A stretch of 64,000 nt of DNA from Gaetbulibacter sp. S0825 (GCF_011777505.1 NZ_JAATJT010000001.1:248001-312000); one strand, 5' to 3'; numbered from the stretch's first letter, positions 40,785 through 50,387 are shown. Translations and numbers: made by a program. The notes: generated from the letters alone by a model not told the origin.

Positions 40785-41276
40785 CTATTCAATTTGCTGT
40801 AATCCACCAAGCAAAGGTACTTTGTAGAACACACCTTTATTAAAATTAATTACTTTTAAACCATCCGCAGTGTATGCATAAAACCAAAACGTCCCATAGA
40901 GATTTTTTGGGTCCTCATTATCTATGTCTTCAACAATAATTTCACCACTTGTTGGGTAAGTCCCCAAACTTGGGTCTGGGGCATTCTTGGTAGAATACCT
41001 AGTTCCGTCAGCAGCAACAAAAACGGCAACATTATCACTATTTAAATCAAGATTAAATATCTCTCTGGAGTCTGTTGTAGTGATTAACTGAATTATTTCA
41101 CCAGAGTTTCTCCCCTCAATAACAAAACCTCCGTTATCAATATCTGCTGCAAAAAAATCTGAACGCCACAACTCATTATTCTTATTTGCTTGCATAGCGG
41201 GTGAATTAAATCTAATTTCATCACTACAACTTAACATTGTGAGAATAACGATAAGGACTACATTTAACTTTTTCAT
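40785..41276 (-). CDS. Hypothetical lipoprotein (DUF6252-like)
   Basis: I use ATG 41276, giving MKKLNVVLIVILTMLSC with a lipobox Cys17 and a 163-residue product; the frame is open from 41369, but the longer version would place a 31-residue leader before the signal. The rest is soluble with an antiparallel-strand pattern (GGFVIEGRNSGEIIQLITT, GTFWFYAYTADGLKVINFNKG). Similar proteins in Flavobacteriaceae are annotated DUF6252; function unknown. Divergent from rpsP. Confidence 0.7.
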   Translation of the reverse strand: MKKLNVVLIVILTMLSCSDEIRFNSPAMQANKNNELWRSDFFAADIDNGGFVIEGRNSGEIIQLITTTDSREIFNLDLNSDNVAVFVAADGTRYSTKNAPDPSLGTYPTSGEIIVEDIDNEDPKNLYGTFWFYAYTADGLKVINFNKGVFYKVPLLGGLQQIE

Positions 41277-41352
41277 AACTAAGTAACGATTATAAGCCAT
41301 CAAAAGTATAATAAAAAAGTAAACTAAATAATTGTGAATTAGAAAAATATAG

Positions 41353-41360
41353 TATCTTTG
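41353..41360 (+). promoter_or_regulatory. -7 element of the rpsP promoter
   Basis: TATCTTTG is a perfect TAnnTTTG, 46 bp before the rpsP ATG. TTG triplets lie at a suitable upstream distance for the -33 element. A good reference for the promoter type used in this genome. Confidence 0.75.
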
Positions 41361-41406
41361 CGCACTCATTAATAATCGAGGTCGTGAACCTCACTAATTA
41401 ATTTTT

Positions 41407-41919
41407 ATGGCAGTTAAATTAAGACTACAAAGACACGGTAAAAAAGGAAAACCTTTTTACTGGATTGTTGCAGCAGATGCAAGATCAAAAAGAGATGGTA
41501 AATTTTTAGAGAAATTAGGAATTTATAATCCAAACGTAAACCCAGCACATATAGAATTAGATGTTGACGGTGCTGTACAATGGCTTCAAAATGGAGCGCA
41601 ACCTACTGATACAGCTAGAGCAATTCTATCTTATAAAGGTGCTATGTTAAAAAATCATTTAGCAGGAGGAGTACGTAAAGGCGCTTTAACAGAAGAAGAA
41701 GCTGAGAAGAAATTCCAAGCTTGGTTAGACGAAAAAGCAGCTAAAGTTGACGCTAAAAAAGATGGTTTAGCTAAAGTAGATGCTGAAGCTAAGGCTAAAG
41801 CTTTTGAAGCTGAAAAAGCAGCAAACGAAGCTCGTATAGCAGCAGCAGCTCCAGTTGTAGAAGAAACAACAGAAGAGGCTCCAGCTGAAGAAGCACAAGC
41901 TACAAACGAAGAAGAATAA
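41407..41919 (+). CDS. rpsP: 30S ribosomal protein S16 with long acidic/alanine-rich tail
   Basis: A 170-residue protein, twice the usual ~80-85. The S16 domain is residues 1-82 (VKLRLQRHGKKGKPFYWIVA, FLEKLGIYNPN). The remaining ~88 are a low-complexity Ala/Glu/Lys tail that looks largely disordered or helical. Extended S16 proteins of this kind are common in Bacteroidota. It binds 16S rRNA early in 30S assembly. Followed by a terminator-like hairpin before rimM. Confidence 0.95.
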   Translation: MAVKLRLQRHGKKGKPFYWIVAADARSKRDGKFLEKLGIYNPNVNPAHIELDVDGAVQWLQNGAQPTDTARAILSYKGAMLKNHLAGGVRKGALTEEEAEKKFQAWLDEKAAKVDAKKDGLAKVDAEAKAKAFEAEKAANEARIAAAAPVVEETTEEAPAEEAQATNEEE

Positions 41920-41940
41920 AAAATTATTTTTTATACTTTT

Positions 41941-41969
41941 AAACCCAGACCTTTGTGTCTGGGTTTTTT
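41941..41969 (+). terminator. Hairpin between rpsP and rimM
   Basis: aaacccagac (41941-41950), loop ctttgt, gtctgggttt (41957-41966), then more T. It is a full rho-independent terminator placed 22 bp after rpsP and 11 bp before the rimM ATG, so it must be partly read through or limit rimM expression relative to S16. Confidence 0.8.
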
Positions 41970-41979
41970 ATTTAATAAT

Positions 41980-42504
41980 ATGAAGAAAGAAGATTGTTTT
42001 TATTTAGGTAAGATTGTTAAAAAGTACAGCTTTAAAGGAGAACTTTTAGCTAAACTAGATACAGACCAACCTGAACTATATGAGCATTTGGATGCTATGT
42101 TTGTTCAAGTAAGAAATAACTTAATTCCTTTTTTTATTGAAAGTTCGCAACTTCATAAATCTGAATTATTACGCATTAAATTTGAAGAAGTCGATACTGA
42201 AGCGGATGCTGATGCCTTACTAAAAAGCGAATTGTATTTACCATTAGAATTCTTACCAAAATTAGAAGGCAATAAATTTTACTTTCATGAAGTGATTGGA
42301 TTTAAAATTACTGATAAAAACTTTGGAGAAGTTGGAACTGTTAAAGCTATAAATGATTCCACAGCACAAGCACTTTTTGAAGTAGATCGCGATGGTATTG
42401 AGATTTTAATTCCAATGAATGACGAGTTTATCGTAGAAGTAAATAGAGAAACAAAAACTATTTTAGTTGAAACTCCAGAGGGATTAATAGATTTATACTT
42501 CTAA
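41980..42504 (+). CDS. rimM: 16S rRNA processing protein RimM
   Basis: 174 residues from ATG 41980; a longer frame from 41953 starts inside the terminator hairpin and is unlikely. The N-terminal RimM domain (CFYLGKIVKKYSFKGELLAKL) and C-terminal PRC-barrel (EVIGFKITDKNFGEVGTVKAI, ILIPMNDEFIVEV) are both present. It helps mature the 30S head. The last 12 bp overlap the convergent gene at 42493-42975. Confidence 0.93.
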   Translation: MKKEDCFYLGKIVKKYSFKGELLAKLDTDQPELYEHLDAMFVQVRNNLIPFFIESSQLHKSELLRIKFEEVDTEADADALLKSELYLPLEFLPKLEGNKFYFHEVIGFKITDKNFGEVGTVKAINDSTAQALFEVDRDGIEILIPMNDEFIVEVNRETKTILVETPEGLIDLYF

Positions 42505-42975
42505 GGTTTCCCTTACCTTTAGGCTATTCATTTTATAATGAAGTAAATCTCGCTGCTCTACCAACAGTTTACATAAAGATAAAGACAAATTAAACTCCTG
42601 TAGTAAGTCATTGTAATTATCAATACCCCATTCTTTCATACTGCATATTTGGCCAATCAATTCTGAAGTATTATTTTCCTTAAGCAAAGGCCTTAAATTT
42701 TTCCAAAAAATATAATAAGCTCTACTTAATTTGTTTAACCCTTCAAAACTTTTGGGCTTCTCTCCTAGGTTAATAGTTTCTCTTCGTAATGCTCTAACAA
42801 ATTCATTTCTTTCGAAAGCGAGCTCCCTAAAAAAAGATTTTAAATTATCATCATCAACAATATCATGGGCGTCTAAATAAATTTTTTCAGCCTCATAGTT
42901 CATCATTAATAAATTATTTGCCTTAGTTATAACTTTTTCTGAATGCTTTATTTTCATATTCCTGCTTCTAAACAT
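42493..42975 (-). CDS. Ferritin-like helical bundle protein (PA2169/DUF2383-like)
   Basis: A 160-residue, entirely helical and soluble protein: NLLMMNYEAEKIYLDAHDIV, FFRELAFERNEFVRALRRET, then two further helices. This resembles the PA2169/DUF2383 four-helix bundle related to ferritin-like proteins, although few metal-ligand Glu/His pairs are evident. Its 3' end overlaps rimM by 12 bp in convergent orientation. Met7 (42957) is an alternative start. Confidence 0.6.
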   Translation of the reverse strand: MFRSRNMKIKHSEKVITKANNLLMMNYEAEKIYLDAHDIVDDDNLKSFFRELAFERNEFVRALRRETINLGEKPKSFEGLNKLSRAYYIFWKNLRPLLKENNTSELIGQICSMKEWGIDNYNDLLQEFNLSLSLCKLLVEQRDLLHYKMNSLKVRETLEV

Positions 42976-43116
42976 TTATATAAATATAACTCAAAAAGAA
43001 GGCTTAAATTATAAACTTTCACATGATTTAATAATAAGTTTTCAACATTTAAATAATTGTCCTTTCAATAAAATTGAAGTCGAAATTATTAATACATTTA
43101 ACCTCAAAAACTTAAC

Positions 43117-43833
43117 ATGTCTTTTAAGCCTTTTCTTTTTAAAAAATTTAGTGTTAATCAAGATAAATGCGCCATGAAAATAGGCACTGATGGTCCATTA
43201 CTTGGGGCTTGGGCATCCATAAGTCAAGATCCCTTTTCTGCTTTAGATATTGGCTCTGGAACAGGTGTTGTAGCACTAATGTTAGCTCAAAGATGTCACG
43301 CAGAACTTATTGATGCTATTGAAATTGATGCTGATGCTTATGAACAGTGTACAGAGAATTTTGAAAATTCACCATGGAACGACAGATTGTTTTGTTATCA
43401 TGCCTCATTAGAAGAATTCGTTGAAGAAATCGATGATAAGTATGATTTAATTGTATCCAACCCTCCCTTTTATTCGGATGATTACAAAAGTGAAAACAAT
43501 CAACGCAATATAGCTCGCTTTCAAGATGCATTACCTTTTAAACATCTTTTAGAAAGTGTCTCTACATTGCTATCTGAAACAGGAATATTTTCTGTTATTA
43601 TTCCATATAATGAAGAAACAACTTTTATTAGCTTAGCAACGAATTTCAATCTATTTCCAAAAAAGATTTTAAGAGTTAAAGGCAATCCAACTTCAGAAAT
43701 AAAAAGATGTCTTATAGAATTTTCGTTTACTAAAGGTCGTATTGAAACAAATGAACTTATTATAGAGACCGAACGGCATCAATACACACAAGAGTATATA
43801 AATCTTACTAAAGATTTCTATTTAAAAATGTGA
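43117..43833 (+). CDS. tRNA1(Val) adenine-N6-methyltransferase (YfiC/TrmN6-type)
   Basis: A 238-residue class I methyltransferase. The SAM loop is ALDIGSGTGVVALMLAQR and the amino-methylation motif is SNPPFY (N-P-P-F/Y), characteristic of N6-adenine enzymes. The start FKPFLFKKFSVNQDKCAMKIGTDGPLLGAW is typical for TrmN6, which modifies A37 of tRNA-Val. Four bases overlap the longest frame of the next gene, but not its likely start. Confidence 0.9.
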   Translation: MSFKPFLFKKFSVNQDKCAMKIGTDGPLLGAWASISQDPFSALDIGSGTGVVALMLAQRCHAELIDAIEIDADAYEQCTENFENSPWNDRLFCYHASLEEFVEEIDDKYDLIVSNPPFYSDDYKSENNQRNIARFQDALPFKHLLESVSTLLSETGIFSVIIPYNEETTFISLATNFNLFPKKILRVKGNPTSEIKRCLIEFSFTKGRIETNELIIETERHQYTQEYINLTKDFYLKM

Positions 43834-43931
43834 CTGTAATCCATTCAACAGAAAAAGTTTTATGTTTTTTTATTAACTTACAAATAGAATTTATGGCTAT
43901 TATATATTTACTGCAACCAACACAAAAAAAC

Positions 43932-45677
43932 ATGAAAACTCTAAAAACAGTATTGATTCTATTTACCTTAATATTTGTATCGTGCAAAAAAAATAATGAG
44001 AATACCTCTTTATTAGTTGACGATGGAAATCCACAATTTGCAACTTCGGTTAACGGAATGGTCGCTGCTGCACAACCATTGGCTACGCAAGCAGGTTTAG
44101 AAATATTAGAAGCTGGTGGAAATGCTGCTGATGCAGCTTTAGCGACAGCATTTGTTTTATCGGTTGTTGAGCCAACTATGAATGGTATCGGAGGAAGAAA
44201 TTTAATTTTAGTGAGAAAATTAGATGGGACTTTCCAAGGTTATAATGGAATGACTGAGGTACCAATCAATTATACACCTCCAGAAGTTGCAGTTAACTCA
44301 GGTCATGAAACGGTTGCTACTCCAGGTGTGGTCGCTTCATTAATGAGGCTATATAAAGAGCATGGTTCTTTACCTTTGCCTCAAATCATGGCAGCTTCAA
44401 TTAAACATGCCTCAAACGGATTTGAAGTGCTTCCAGGTGAAGCCACAAGACATAAAATTGCTCACAAAAGCATGTTAGAGAATCTAGGGTTTCGTATGCA
44501 TATGCTTAAAAATGATTCAATTTCATACAAATCTGGAGAGCTACTAAAACAGCCTACTCTAGCTAAAACATTACAACTAATTGCAGATACTGAAGGTGAA
44601 GATTTTTATAAAGGTGAAATTGCTAAAAAAATTGCTTCGGATATGGAAGCAAATGGAGGTTATGTAACATTAGAGGATTTAAAGAATTACCAAGCAACAG
44701 ATATGAGATATGTTACGACAAACTATCGAGGTTATCAAATTCATACAATGCCAGCTCCTTCAGGAGGAGGACTTTTAGTTAAAACTTTAAACATCCTTGA
44801 AAATTTTGACTTAAGTAATATCAATGATATGCAATGGGCTGCCATAATGAATCAAGCTCTTGCTTTATCTATTAACACCATGGAAACTGATTATAAAGAA
44901 GAAAACTTAAATTTGGTTCAAAGTAAAGATTGGGCTAAAAAACAAGCTACTTCAATAGTAATTCCTAACCCAAAAACTACTAGTAATAATTTTACAAAAA
45001 CTACTATATCAGAATTACTAGCCAACAATACTGACTGGAGCGGAAATTCTTGGGGAAAAGACAGTCACCATACAACACACTTTGTAACGGCAGATTGTAA
45101 AGGAATGGTAGTATCAATTACCCAAACCGTAGGCCCTTTATTTGGTTCAAAAGTTATTACCCCAGATTTAGGTTTTGTATATGCCTCAACAATGGGAACT
45201 TATTTATCAAACTCAGATCAAGCTCCAGGTTCAAGACCAAGAACAACAATAGCTCCAACAATAGTTACTAAAGACGGAAAAACTGTTATGGTTTTAGGTG
45301 CTGCTGGAGGTTTGAGGATACTTTCAGGGATTGCTCAAACTATTTCAAGGTATATAGATAGAGGTTTAGAATTAAAAGAAGCTGTGGCTGCTCCACGTAT
45401 CCATCCCGAAATGGTAGTCAATAAAGAGACAGGGAAACGGAAATTTGATGGCATGCAATTTAGTGCAGAATTTACGCCAAGTAATGGGTGGACAGCAAAA
45501 GATTCAATAGCATGGAAGCATGCAGGTTTTGATATAAAAAGCATTGAGCGTTATGGAGCTTTTGCAAGAGTCCATGCTGTTACTTTTAACCCTGAAACAA
45601 ATGAGTGGACAGGTATTGCTGATCCTGATTGGGAAGGCACTGCTGAAGGGCCTAAAAAATCAGATTGTGAATATTAA
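43932..45677 (+). CDS. Gamma-glutamyltransferase lipoprotein
   Basis: 581 residues from ATG 43932, the start that gives a lipoprotein signal (MKTLKTVLILFTLIFVSC, Cys18); a frame from 43830 would add a non-signal leader. Ntn-hydrolase motifs: the autocleavage and nucleophile Thr in SHHTTHFVTADC, the gamma-Glu binding GSRPRTTIAPTIV, and the large-subunit start NAADAALATAFVLSVVEP. It cleaves glutathione and other gamma-glutamyl compounds outside the cytoplasm. It ends 4 bp inside the convergent pentein gene. Confidence 0.92.
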   Translation: MKTLKTVLILFTLIFVSCKKNNENTSLLVDDGNPQFATSVNGMVAAAQPLATQAGLEILEAGGNAADAALATAFVLSVVEPTMNGIGGRNLILVRKLDGTFQGYNGMTEVPINYTPPEVAVNSGHETVATPGVVASLMRLYKEHGSLPLPQIMAASIKHASNGFEVLPGEATRHKIAHKSMLENLGFRMHMLKNDSISYKSGELLKQPTLAKTLQLIADTEGEDFYKGEIAKKIASDMEANGGYVTLEDLKNYQATDMRYVTTNYRGYQIHTMPAPSGGGLLVKTLNILENFDLSNINDMQWAAIMNQALALSINTMETDYKEENLNLVQSKDWAKKQATSIVIPNPKTTSNNFTKTTISELLANNTDWSGNSWGKDSHHTTHFVTADCKGMVVSITQTVGPLFGSKVITPDLGFVYASTMGTYLSNSDQAPGSRPRTTIAPTIVTKDGKTVMVLGAAGGLRILSGIAQTISRYIDRGLELKEAVAAPRIHPEMVVNKETGKRKFDGMQFSAEFTPSNGWTAKDSIAWKHAGFDIKSIERYGAFARVHAVTFNPETNEWTGIADPDWEGTAEGPKKSDCEY

Positions 45678-46552
45678 TTACCTCTTAGCATTGGTCTTGT
45701 TAAGCAAGTTGGTCCACCACCACCCTTGACGCTAATATCCTCGCCTTTATAAGTCGTCACATTACATCCAGCTTGCTCTAATAATAGTTTAGTTTTTGGA
45801 TTTCCAGCAACCATTAAACATTGTCTTGGTGCAGTTGCTAGCACATTACAACCCATAGATTCGAATTCAGCATCTGGAACTTCAATTAATTGAAAACCTC
45901 TATTTAATAATTCATTTCTAAATTTAATTGGCATTAATGGTGAATATACCACTGCCAAATCTTTATCAACAGGGCTCAAAATACTCATTAAATGAAACAC
46001 GTCGCTTTTCCCTTTATAATGAGGTAATTCAGCAACAACAACATCAATGCCTTTAGGCTCTAATAAATCTTTAAGCTGCTCGATACCTTCAAGATTGGTT
46101 CGGTAAGTATGGCCAACAGCCAAGGTTGTTGAATCTAACCAAGCCACATCACCTCCTTCTAAAGTTCCAGGCGCTTCAATAGTTCCTAATATTGGAATAT
46201 TATTGGCTTTATAAATCTCTAAATGTGATTGAGGCTCATTAATACGGCCTCCTTTTCCCATATTACAAATTATCATTCCAAAATCTGTAGCAATTGAGGC
46301 GTCTCTACAATACATAGAATCAATTTGTACTTTTTCATCATAAGGGAAAGTATGTGTTTTAATATTTCTATCTAAAAAATAATTCTGAAACACTTTATAT
46401 TCATCCAAAGCGTTGTCAAAATTTGGACGAGATAAATAATTAAGCGCTTTCCATTGTTCACTTATATTAATATCAGAAACAAATGCATCTTTTACTGGTT
46501 TTATATAAACCTCTTGCAGTTTTAAATATTCAGAATGATAAGTTGTTTTCAT
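45674..46552 (-). CDS. Pentein-family amidinohydrolase (arginine deiminase / DDAH-like)
   Basis: A 292-residue enzyme. GTLEGGDVAWLD, the His in SDVFHLMSILSPV and a near-terminal Cys in GGGGPTCLTRPM form the guanidino-modifying catalytic set; YCRDASIATDFG contributes substrate Asp. The size fits dimethylarginine dimethylaminohydrolase or compact arginine deiminase. It probably hydrolyses arginine or methylarginine to citrulline. It starts one base after the stop of an AdiC-like transporter, so uptake and hydrolysis are coupled. Confidence 0.85.
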   Translation of the reverse strand: MKTTYHSEYLKLQEVYIKPVKDAFVSDINISEQWKALNYLSRPNFDNALDEYKVFQNYFLDRNIKTHTFPYDEKVQIDSMYCRDASIATDFGMIICNMGKGGRINEPQSHLEIYKANNIPILGTIEAPGTLEGGDVAWLDSTTLAVGHTYRTNLEGIEQLKDLLEPKGIDVVVAELPHYKGKSDVFHLMSILSPVDKDLAVVYSPLMPIKFRNELLNRGFQLIEVPDAEFESMGCNVLATAPRQCLMVAGNPKTKLLLEQAGCNVTTYKGEDISVKGGGGPTCLTRPMLRGN

Positions 46553-47860
46553 TTATTCATTTCTTCGGTTCCATTTCATAATAACATACATTGGGACTCC
46601 GCACAATAATAATAAAAATCCATAAAAAACAGTATCATTACCAGAACCATAAATTGCCCATAGTGAATAAGCAATTCCAAGCATTCCAAGTGCTATTGTT
46701 TTAACCCAACTTTTTATATGAATTTTTCTTTCAATAAGAACTAATATATATGCTGCAGCCACAAATAAATAAGGTATTAAATTAGAAAACACCACAATAC
46801 CAGCAATAAACTCAAATTGCTTTACAAGGCCATCCGATAAATTCATTAACATTATGAAAGAGGTTAATAACCCTCCTATAATCAACCCTTTTGCTGGCGC
46901 TCCATTTTTATTTTCCTTTCCAAATATTTTTGGAAACAGCTTATCCTGTGAGGCTGCCATCGGTATTTGGCCTGAAAATAAAATCCATCCATTTAGACAA
47001 CCTATTGCAGATATTGCTATTCCACCTGCAACAAAGTATCCTCCAAAGTCACCTCCAATTAATATTGCTGCATCGGCAAAAGGTGATGGAGAAGCAGCCA
47101 ATACATCCATGGGTAAAATTCCAAAGAGTACAAATGTGCCCAAAATATAAACCAAAGCAACAATTATTGTCCCTAACAATGTGGCTTTAGGAATTGTTTT
47201 TTCTGGGTTTTCAATATTAGCTGCAGGTATAGAAGCTGATTCAAGTCCTAAAAAGGCATATAATGTAGCAGCCGCAACTACTGGGAATATCGCAAAATTA
47301 CTTTCAGTCGTTAAATTAAAGGCAGGGAAATTATTAATATCAAATAAAAATAATCCTGCTATAATCACAAATGCTAATGGCAGCAATTTTAAAAAAGTGG
47401 TTATAACCTGTATTTTACCGGACTCTTTAATTCCTCTAGTATTAATCCATATAAACAGCCAAATAAAGGATAGCCCTGTCAACACCCTAATTATTGGGTC
47501 ATTATCAAGAATAGGGAAAAAGAAACTCAATGCACCTACTATGGTTATTGCCAATGCTGCATTGCTCACCCAAATTGAAATCCAATACCCCCAAGCTACT
47601 AAAAACCCAATAAAATCTCCAAAACCAGCCCTAGAGTAGGCATAAGGACCTCCACTTTTATTGACAATTATTTTGCTAAAATTACCAAATATTTTTGCTA
47701 AAATTAATGCTCCTATAGCCGTAAAAATCCAACCTAAAAAGCTTATACTACCGTATGATGCAAGGGTGGCAGGCAATAAAAAAATCCCTGCTCCAATCAT
47801 ACCACCTACAACATATGAAGTAGATGTAATTAATCCAATTTTTTGTGGTTTAGATGCCAT
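46553..47860 (-). CDS. APC-superfamily amino acid antiporter (AdiC-like)
   Basis: A 435-residue, 12-helix transporter. The substrate loop is VVGGMIGAGIFLLPATLASYG (residues ~17-37) and SGGPYAYSRAGFGDFIGFLVAWGYW follows, close to the pattern of the arginine/agmatine antiporter AdiC and relatives. Arginine/ornithine or arginine/citrulline exchange fits the pentein gene encoded directly downstream. Divergent from the Rieske oxygenase gene. Confidence 0.88.
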   Translation of the reverse strand: MASKPQKIGLITSTSYVVGGMIGAGIFLLPATLASYGSISFLGWIFTAIGALILAKIFGNFSKIIVNKSGGPYAYSRAGFGDFIGFLVAWGYWISIWVSNAALAITIVGALSFFFPILDNDPIIRVLTGLSFIWLFIWINTRGIKESGKIQVITTFLKLLPLAFVIIAGLFLFDINNFPAFNLTTESNFAIFPVVAAATLYAFLGLESASIPAANIENPEKTIPKATLLGTIIVALVYILGTFVLFGILPMDVLAASPSPFADAAILIGGDFGGYFVAGGIAISAIGCLNGWILFSGQIPMAASQDKLFPKIFGKENKNGAPAKGLIIGGLLTSFIMLMNLSDGLVKQFEFIAGIVVFSNLIPYLFVAAAYILVLIERKIHIKSWVKTIALGMLGIAYSLWAIYGSGNDTVFYGFLLLLCGVPMYVIMKWNRRNE

Positions 47861-47937
47861 TTATTGAGTTTAAAAAAGAGGTAACGTTTAATTGCGTAAA
47901 TTAGGAGCAACCTTACGAATGTACAACTATATTATTT

Positions 47938-49026
47938 ATGATGAAGACATATCATATCCATCCAGATATTAAAAAAGCTGAAACACTTCCTGCTAAATTT
48001 TATAAAGATGCTGAAACTTTTGAAGCTTTAAAAGAAGATGTGTTTCTAAAGTCATGGCAATTCATCGGTGATGAAAACTTGGTAAGACTTCCACAATCAG
48101 TTTATCCATTTGTACTACTGGACTCTTTTTTAACCGAACCAATGTTGTTGACTCGTGATAAAGATGAAGAGATTAGTTGCTTAACAAATGTGTGTACGCA
48201 CCGTGGTAATGTTGTGGCTTTACATTCAGGGAAATCAAAAAAATTGACATGTATGTATCACGGTAGACGCTTTAATTTAAAAGGCGAATTTGAGCATATG
48301 CCAGAGTTTAATGATGCTGAAGATTTCCCCAGACCATGTGATAATTTACATACGTTTCCATTACGTAAATTTGGACCATTGTTGTTTGCTGGATTGAATC
48401 CTTCGTTCGATTTTCAACAAGTGATAGACAAAATGAACGAACGTGTTGGTTTTTTGCCTTTGGATGAATTTAGCTTAGACAATTCTCTTTCTAAAGATTT
48501 TTTAGTCCATGCTCATTGGGCTTTGTATTGCGATAATTATCTTGAAGGATTTCATGTGCCTTTTGTTCATGAAGATTTGAATGCAGTACTAGATTATGGA
48601 AGCTACAAAACCGAAGTTTACGACTATTGTAATCTTCAAATTGGTTATACAGATGAAGCTACTGAAGTTTTTGACTTACCTAAAGACCATATTGATTATG
48701 GTAAAAATGTAGCGGCATACTATTATTGGGTGTTCCCGAATATGATGTTCAATTTTTACCCTTGGGGACTCTCGATAAACGTTGTTAAACCCCTGGACAT
48801 GAATCGTACCAAAGTTTCATTTATCTCTTATGTGTATGACCCTTCAAAACTTGATAAGGGTGCAGGAAGTGGTCTTGAGAAAGTAGAACGTGAAGACGAG
48901 TTTGTAGTCGAACATGTTCAAAAAGGTGTACGCTCTTCTTTTTACAAAGCTGGACGATTTTCTCCAACTCGTGAGCAAGGTGTTCATCATTTTCATACTT
49001 TAATTAGTAAGTTTATGAACGCATAA
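47938..49026 (+). CDS. Rieske non-haem iron oxygenase, alpha subunit
   Basis: A 362-residue protein (start 47938 or the next codon). The Rieske cluster is Cys-x-His (NVCTHRGNV) and Cys-x2-His (CMYHGRRF). The mononuclear iron ligands are in DNYLEGFHVPFVHEDL (Asp, His, His). It resembles choline/carnitine monooxygenase and other ring-hydroxylating alpha subunits. A partner reductase could be the ferredoxin system at 51325-52756, but no reductase is in the same transcript. Substrate unknown. Confidence 0.88.
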   Translation: MMKTYHIHPDIKKAETLPAKFYKDAETFEALKEDVFLKSWQFIGDENLVRLPQSVYPFVLLDSFLTEPMLLTRDKDEEISCLTNVCTHRGNVVALHSGKSKKLTCMYHGRRFNLKGEFEHMPEFNDAEDFPRPCDNLHTFPLRKFGPLLFAGLNPSFDFQQVIDKMNERVGFLPLDEFSLDNSLSKDFLVHAHWALYCDNYLEGFHVPFVHEDLNAVLDYGSYKTEVYDYCNLQIGYTDEATEVFDLPKDHIDYGKNVAAYYYWVFPNMMFNFYPWGLSINVVKPLDMNRTKVSFISYVYDPSKLDKGAGSGLEKVEREDEFVVEHVQKGVRSSFYKAGRFSPTREQGVHHFHTLISKFMNA

Positions 49027-49187
49027 ATTTCTTCTTAAAATCCTTAATGATTTGTTTTGCTTTAGTTAAATTTGGCATATTATTATGCCTAATAAAAATA
49101 AAGGTTAATTATAAATGAAATGAGGGACTAATGAAATGAGCATTTATGCGAATTACATCTGACCTCTAAAACAATATTATCTATCAG

Positions 49188-50366
49188 ATGAAACCAGATT
49201 TATTTGAAGCTCCAGATTACTATAATATCGATGAGCTTTTATCAGAAGAACATAAATTAGTACGTGATGCAGCAAGAGAATGGGTAAAACGTGATGTGTC
49301 ACCAATTATAGAAGAGTATGCTCAAAAAGCAGAGTTCCCTAATCAAATTATAAATGGATTAGCTGAAATTGGTGCTTTTGGACCATACATTCCTATGGAA
49401 TATGGTGGTGCTGGTTTAGACCAAATTTCTTATGGCTTAATCATGCAAGAAATTGAACGTGGTGATTCTGGAGTTAGAAGTACAGCTTCAGTACAATCAT
49501 CATTAGTGATGTATCCAATATGGAAATATGGAACCGAAGAACAACGCCAAAAATACTTGCCAAAATTAGCCTCAGGTGAATGGATGGGTTGTTTCGGATT
49601 AACAGAGCCTGATCATGGCAGTAATCCTGCTGGAATGACTACTAATTTTAAAGATAAAGGCGATCATTATTTATTAAATGGTGCAAAAATGTGGATTTCA
49701 AATGCACCTTTTGCACAAGTTGCTGTAGTTTGGGCTAAAGATGAAAGTGGACGTATTCATGGTTTAGTTGTAGAACGTGGAATGGAAGGTTTTTCAACGC
49801 CAGAAACCCATAACAAATGGTCACTTAGAGCTTCAGCTACTGGAGAACTTATTTTTGACAATGTAAAAGTTCCAAAGGAAAACTTATTACCAAATAAATC
49901 AGGATTGGGAGCACCACTAGGATGTTTAGATTCTGCACGTTATGGTATTGCTTGGGGAGCTATAGGTGCAGCCATGGATTGCTATGATACTGCTCTTAGA
50001 TATAGTAAAGAGCGTATACAATTCGGTAAGCCAATTGGTCAATTTCAATTACAACAAAAGAAATTAGCCGAAATGATTACTGAAATCACTAAAGCACAAT
50101 TATTAACTTGGCGATTAGGTGTTTTACGTAATGAAGATAAAGCAACCTCTGCGCAAATTTCTATGGCAAAACGTAATAATGTAGATATGGCCATTAATAT
50201 TGCTCGTGAAGCGAGACAAATGTTAGGAGGCATGGGGATTACTGGTGAGTATAGTATCATGCGTCACTCTATGAACTTAGAAAGTGTTATTACTTATGAA
50301 GGTACTCACGATATTCACTTACTCATCACTGGTTTAGACATTACAGGTTTAAATGCATTTAAGTAG
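49188..50366 (+). CDS. Acyl-CoA dehydrogenase, glutaryl-CoA dehydrogenase-like
   Basis: A 392-residue flavoenzyme. CFGLTEPDHGSNPAGM binds FAD and substrate. The C-terminal LESVITYEGTHDIHLLITGL carries the catalytic Glu at the position of glutaryl-CoA dehydrogenase (YEGTHDIH). Reaction: oxidative decarboxylation of glutaryl-CoA to crotonyl-CoA in lysine/tryptophan breakdown. A possible -7 element TAAATTTG is at 49067-49074, with a small hairpin ggcata/tatgcc after it. Followed by a terminator. Confidence 0.88.
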   Translation: MKPDLFEAPDYYNIDELLSEEHKLVRDAAREWVKRDVSPIIEEYAQKAEFPNQIINGLAEIGAFGPYIPMEYGGAGLDQISYGLIMQEIERGDSGVRSTASVQSSLVMYPIWKYGTEEQRQKYLPKLASGEWMGCFGLTEPDHGSNPAGMTTNFKDKGDHYLLNGAKMWISNAPFAQVAVVWAKDESGRIHGLVVERGMEGFSTPETHNKWSLRASATGELIFDNVKVPKENLLPNKSGLGAPLGCLDSARYGIAWGAIGAAMDCYDTALRYSKERIQFGKPIGQFQLQQKKLAEMITEITKAQLLTWRLGVLRNEDKATSAQISMAKRNNVDMAINIAREARQMLGGMGITGEYSIMRHSMNLESVITYEGTHDIHLLITGLDITGLNAFK

Positions 50367-50387
50367 AAACCAAAACATATATATTCT

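Noticed and set aside
43830-43931. Gamma-glutamyltransferase start at 43830
   Set aside because: It overlaps the methyltransferase gene and places a leader before a good lipoprotein signal; ATG 43932 is better.
46854-47867. Several open frames on the plus strand opposite the APC transporter
   Set aside because: They are antisense to a well-supported membrane protein gene and read as low-complexity Ile/Lys/Pro peptides with no family features.
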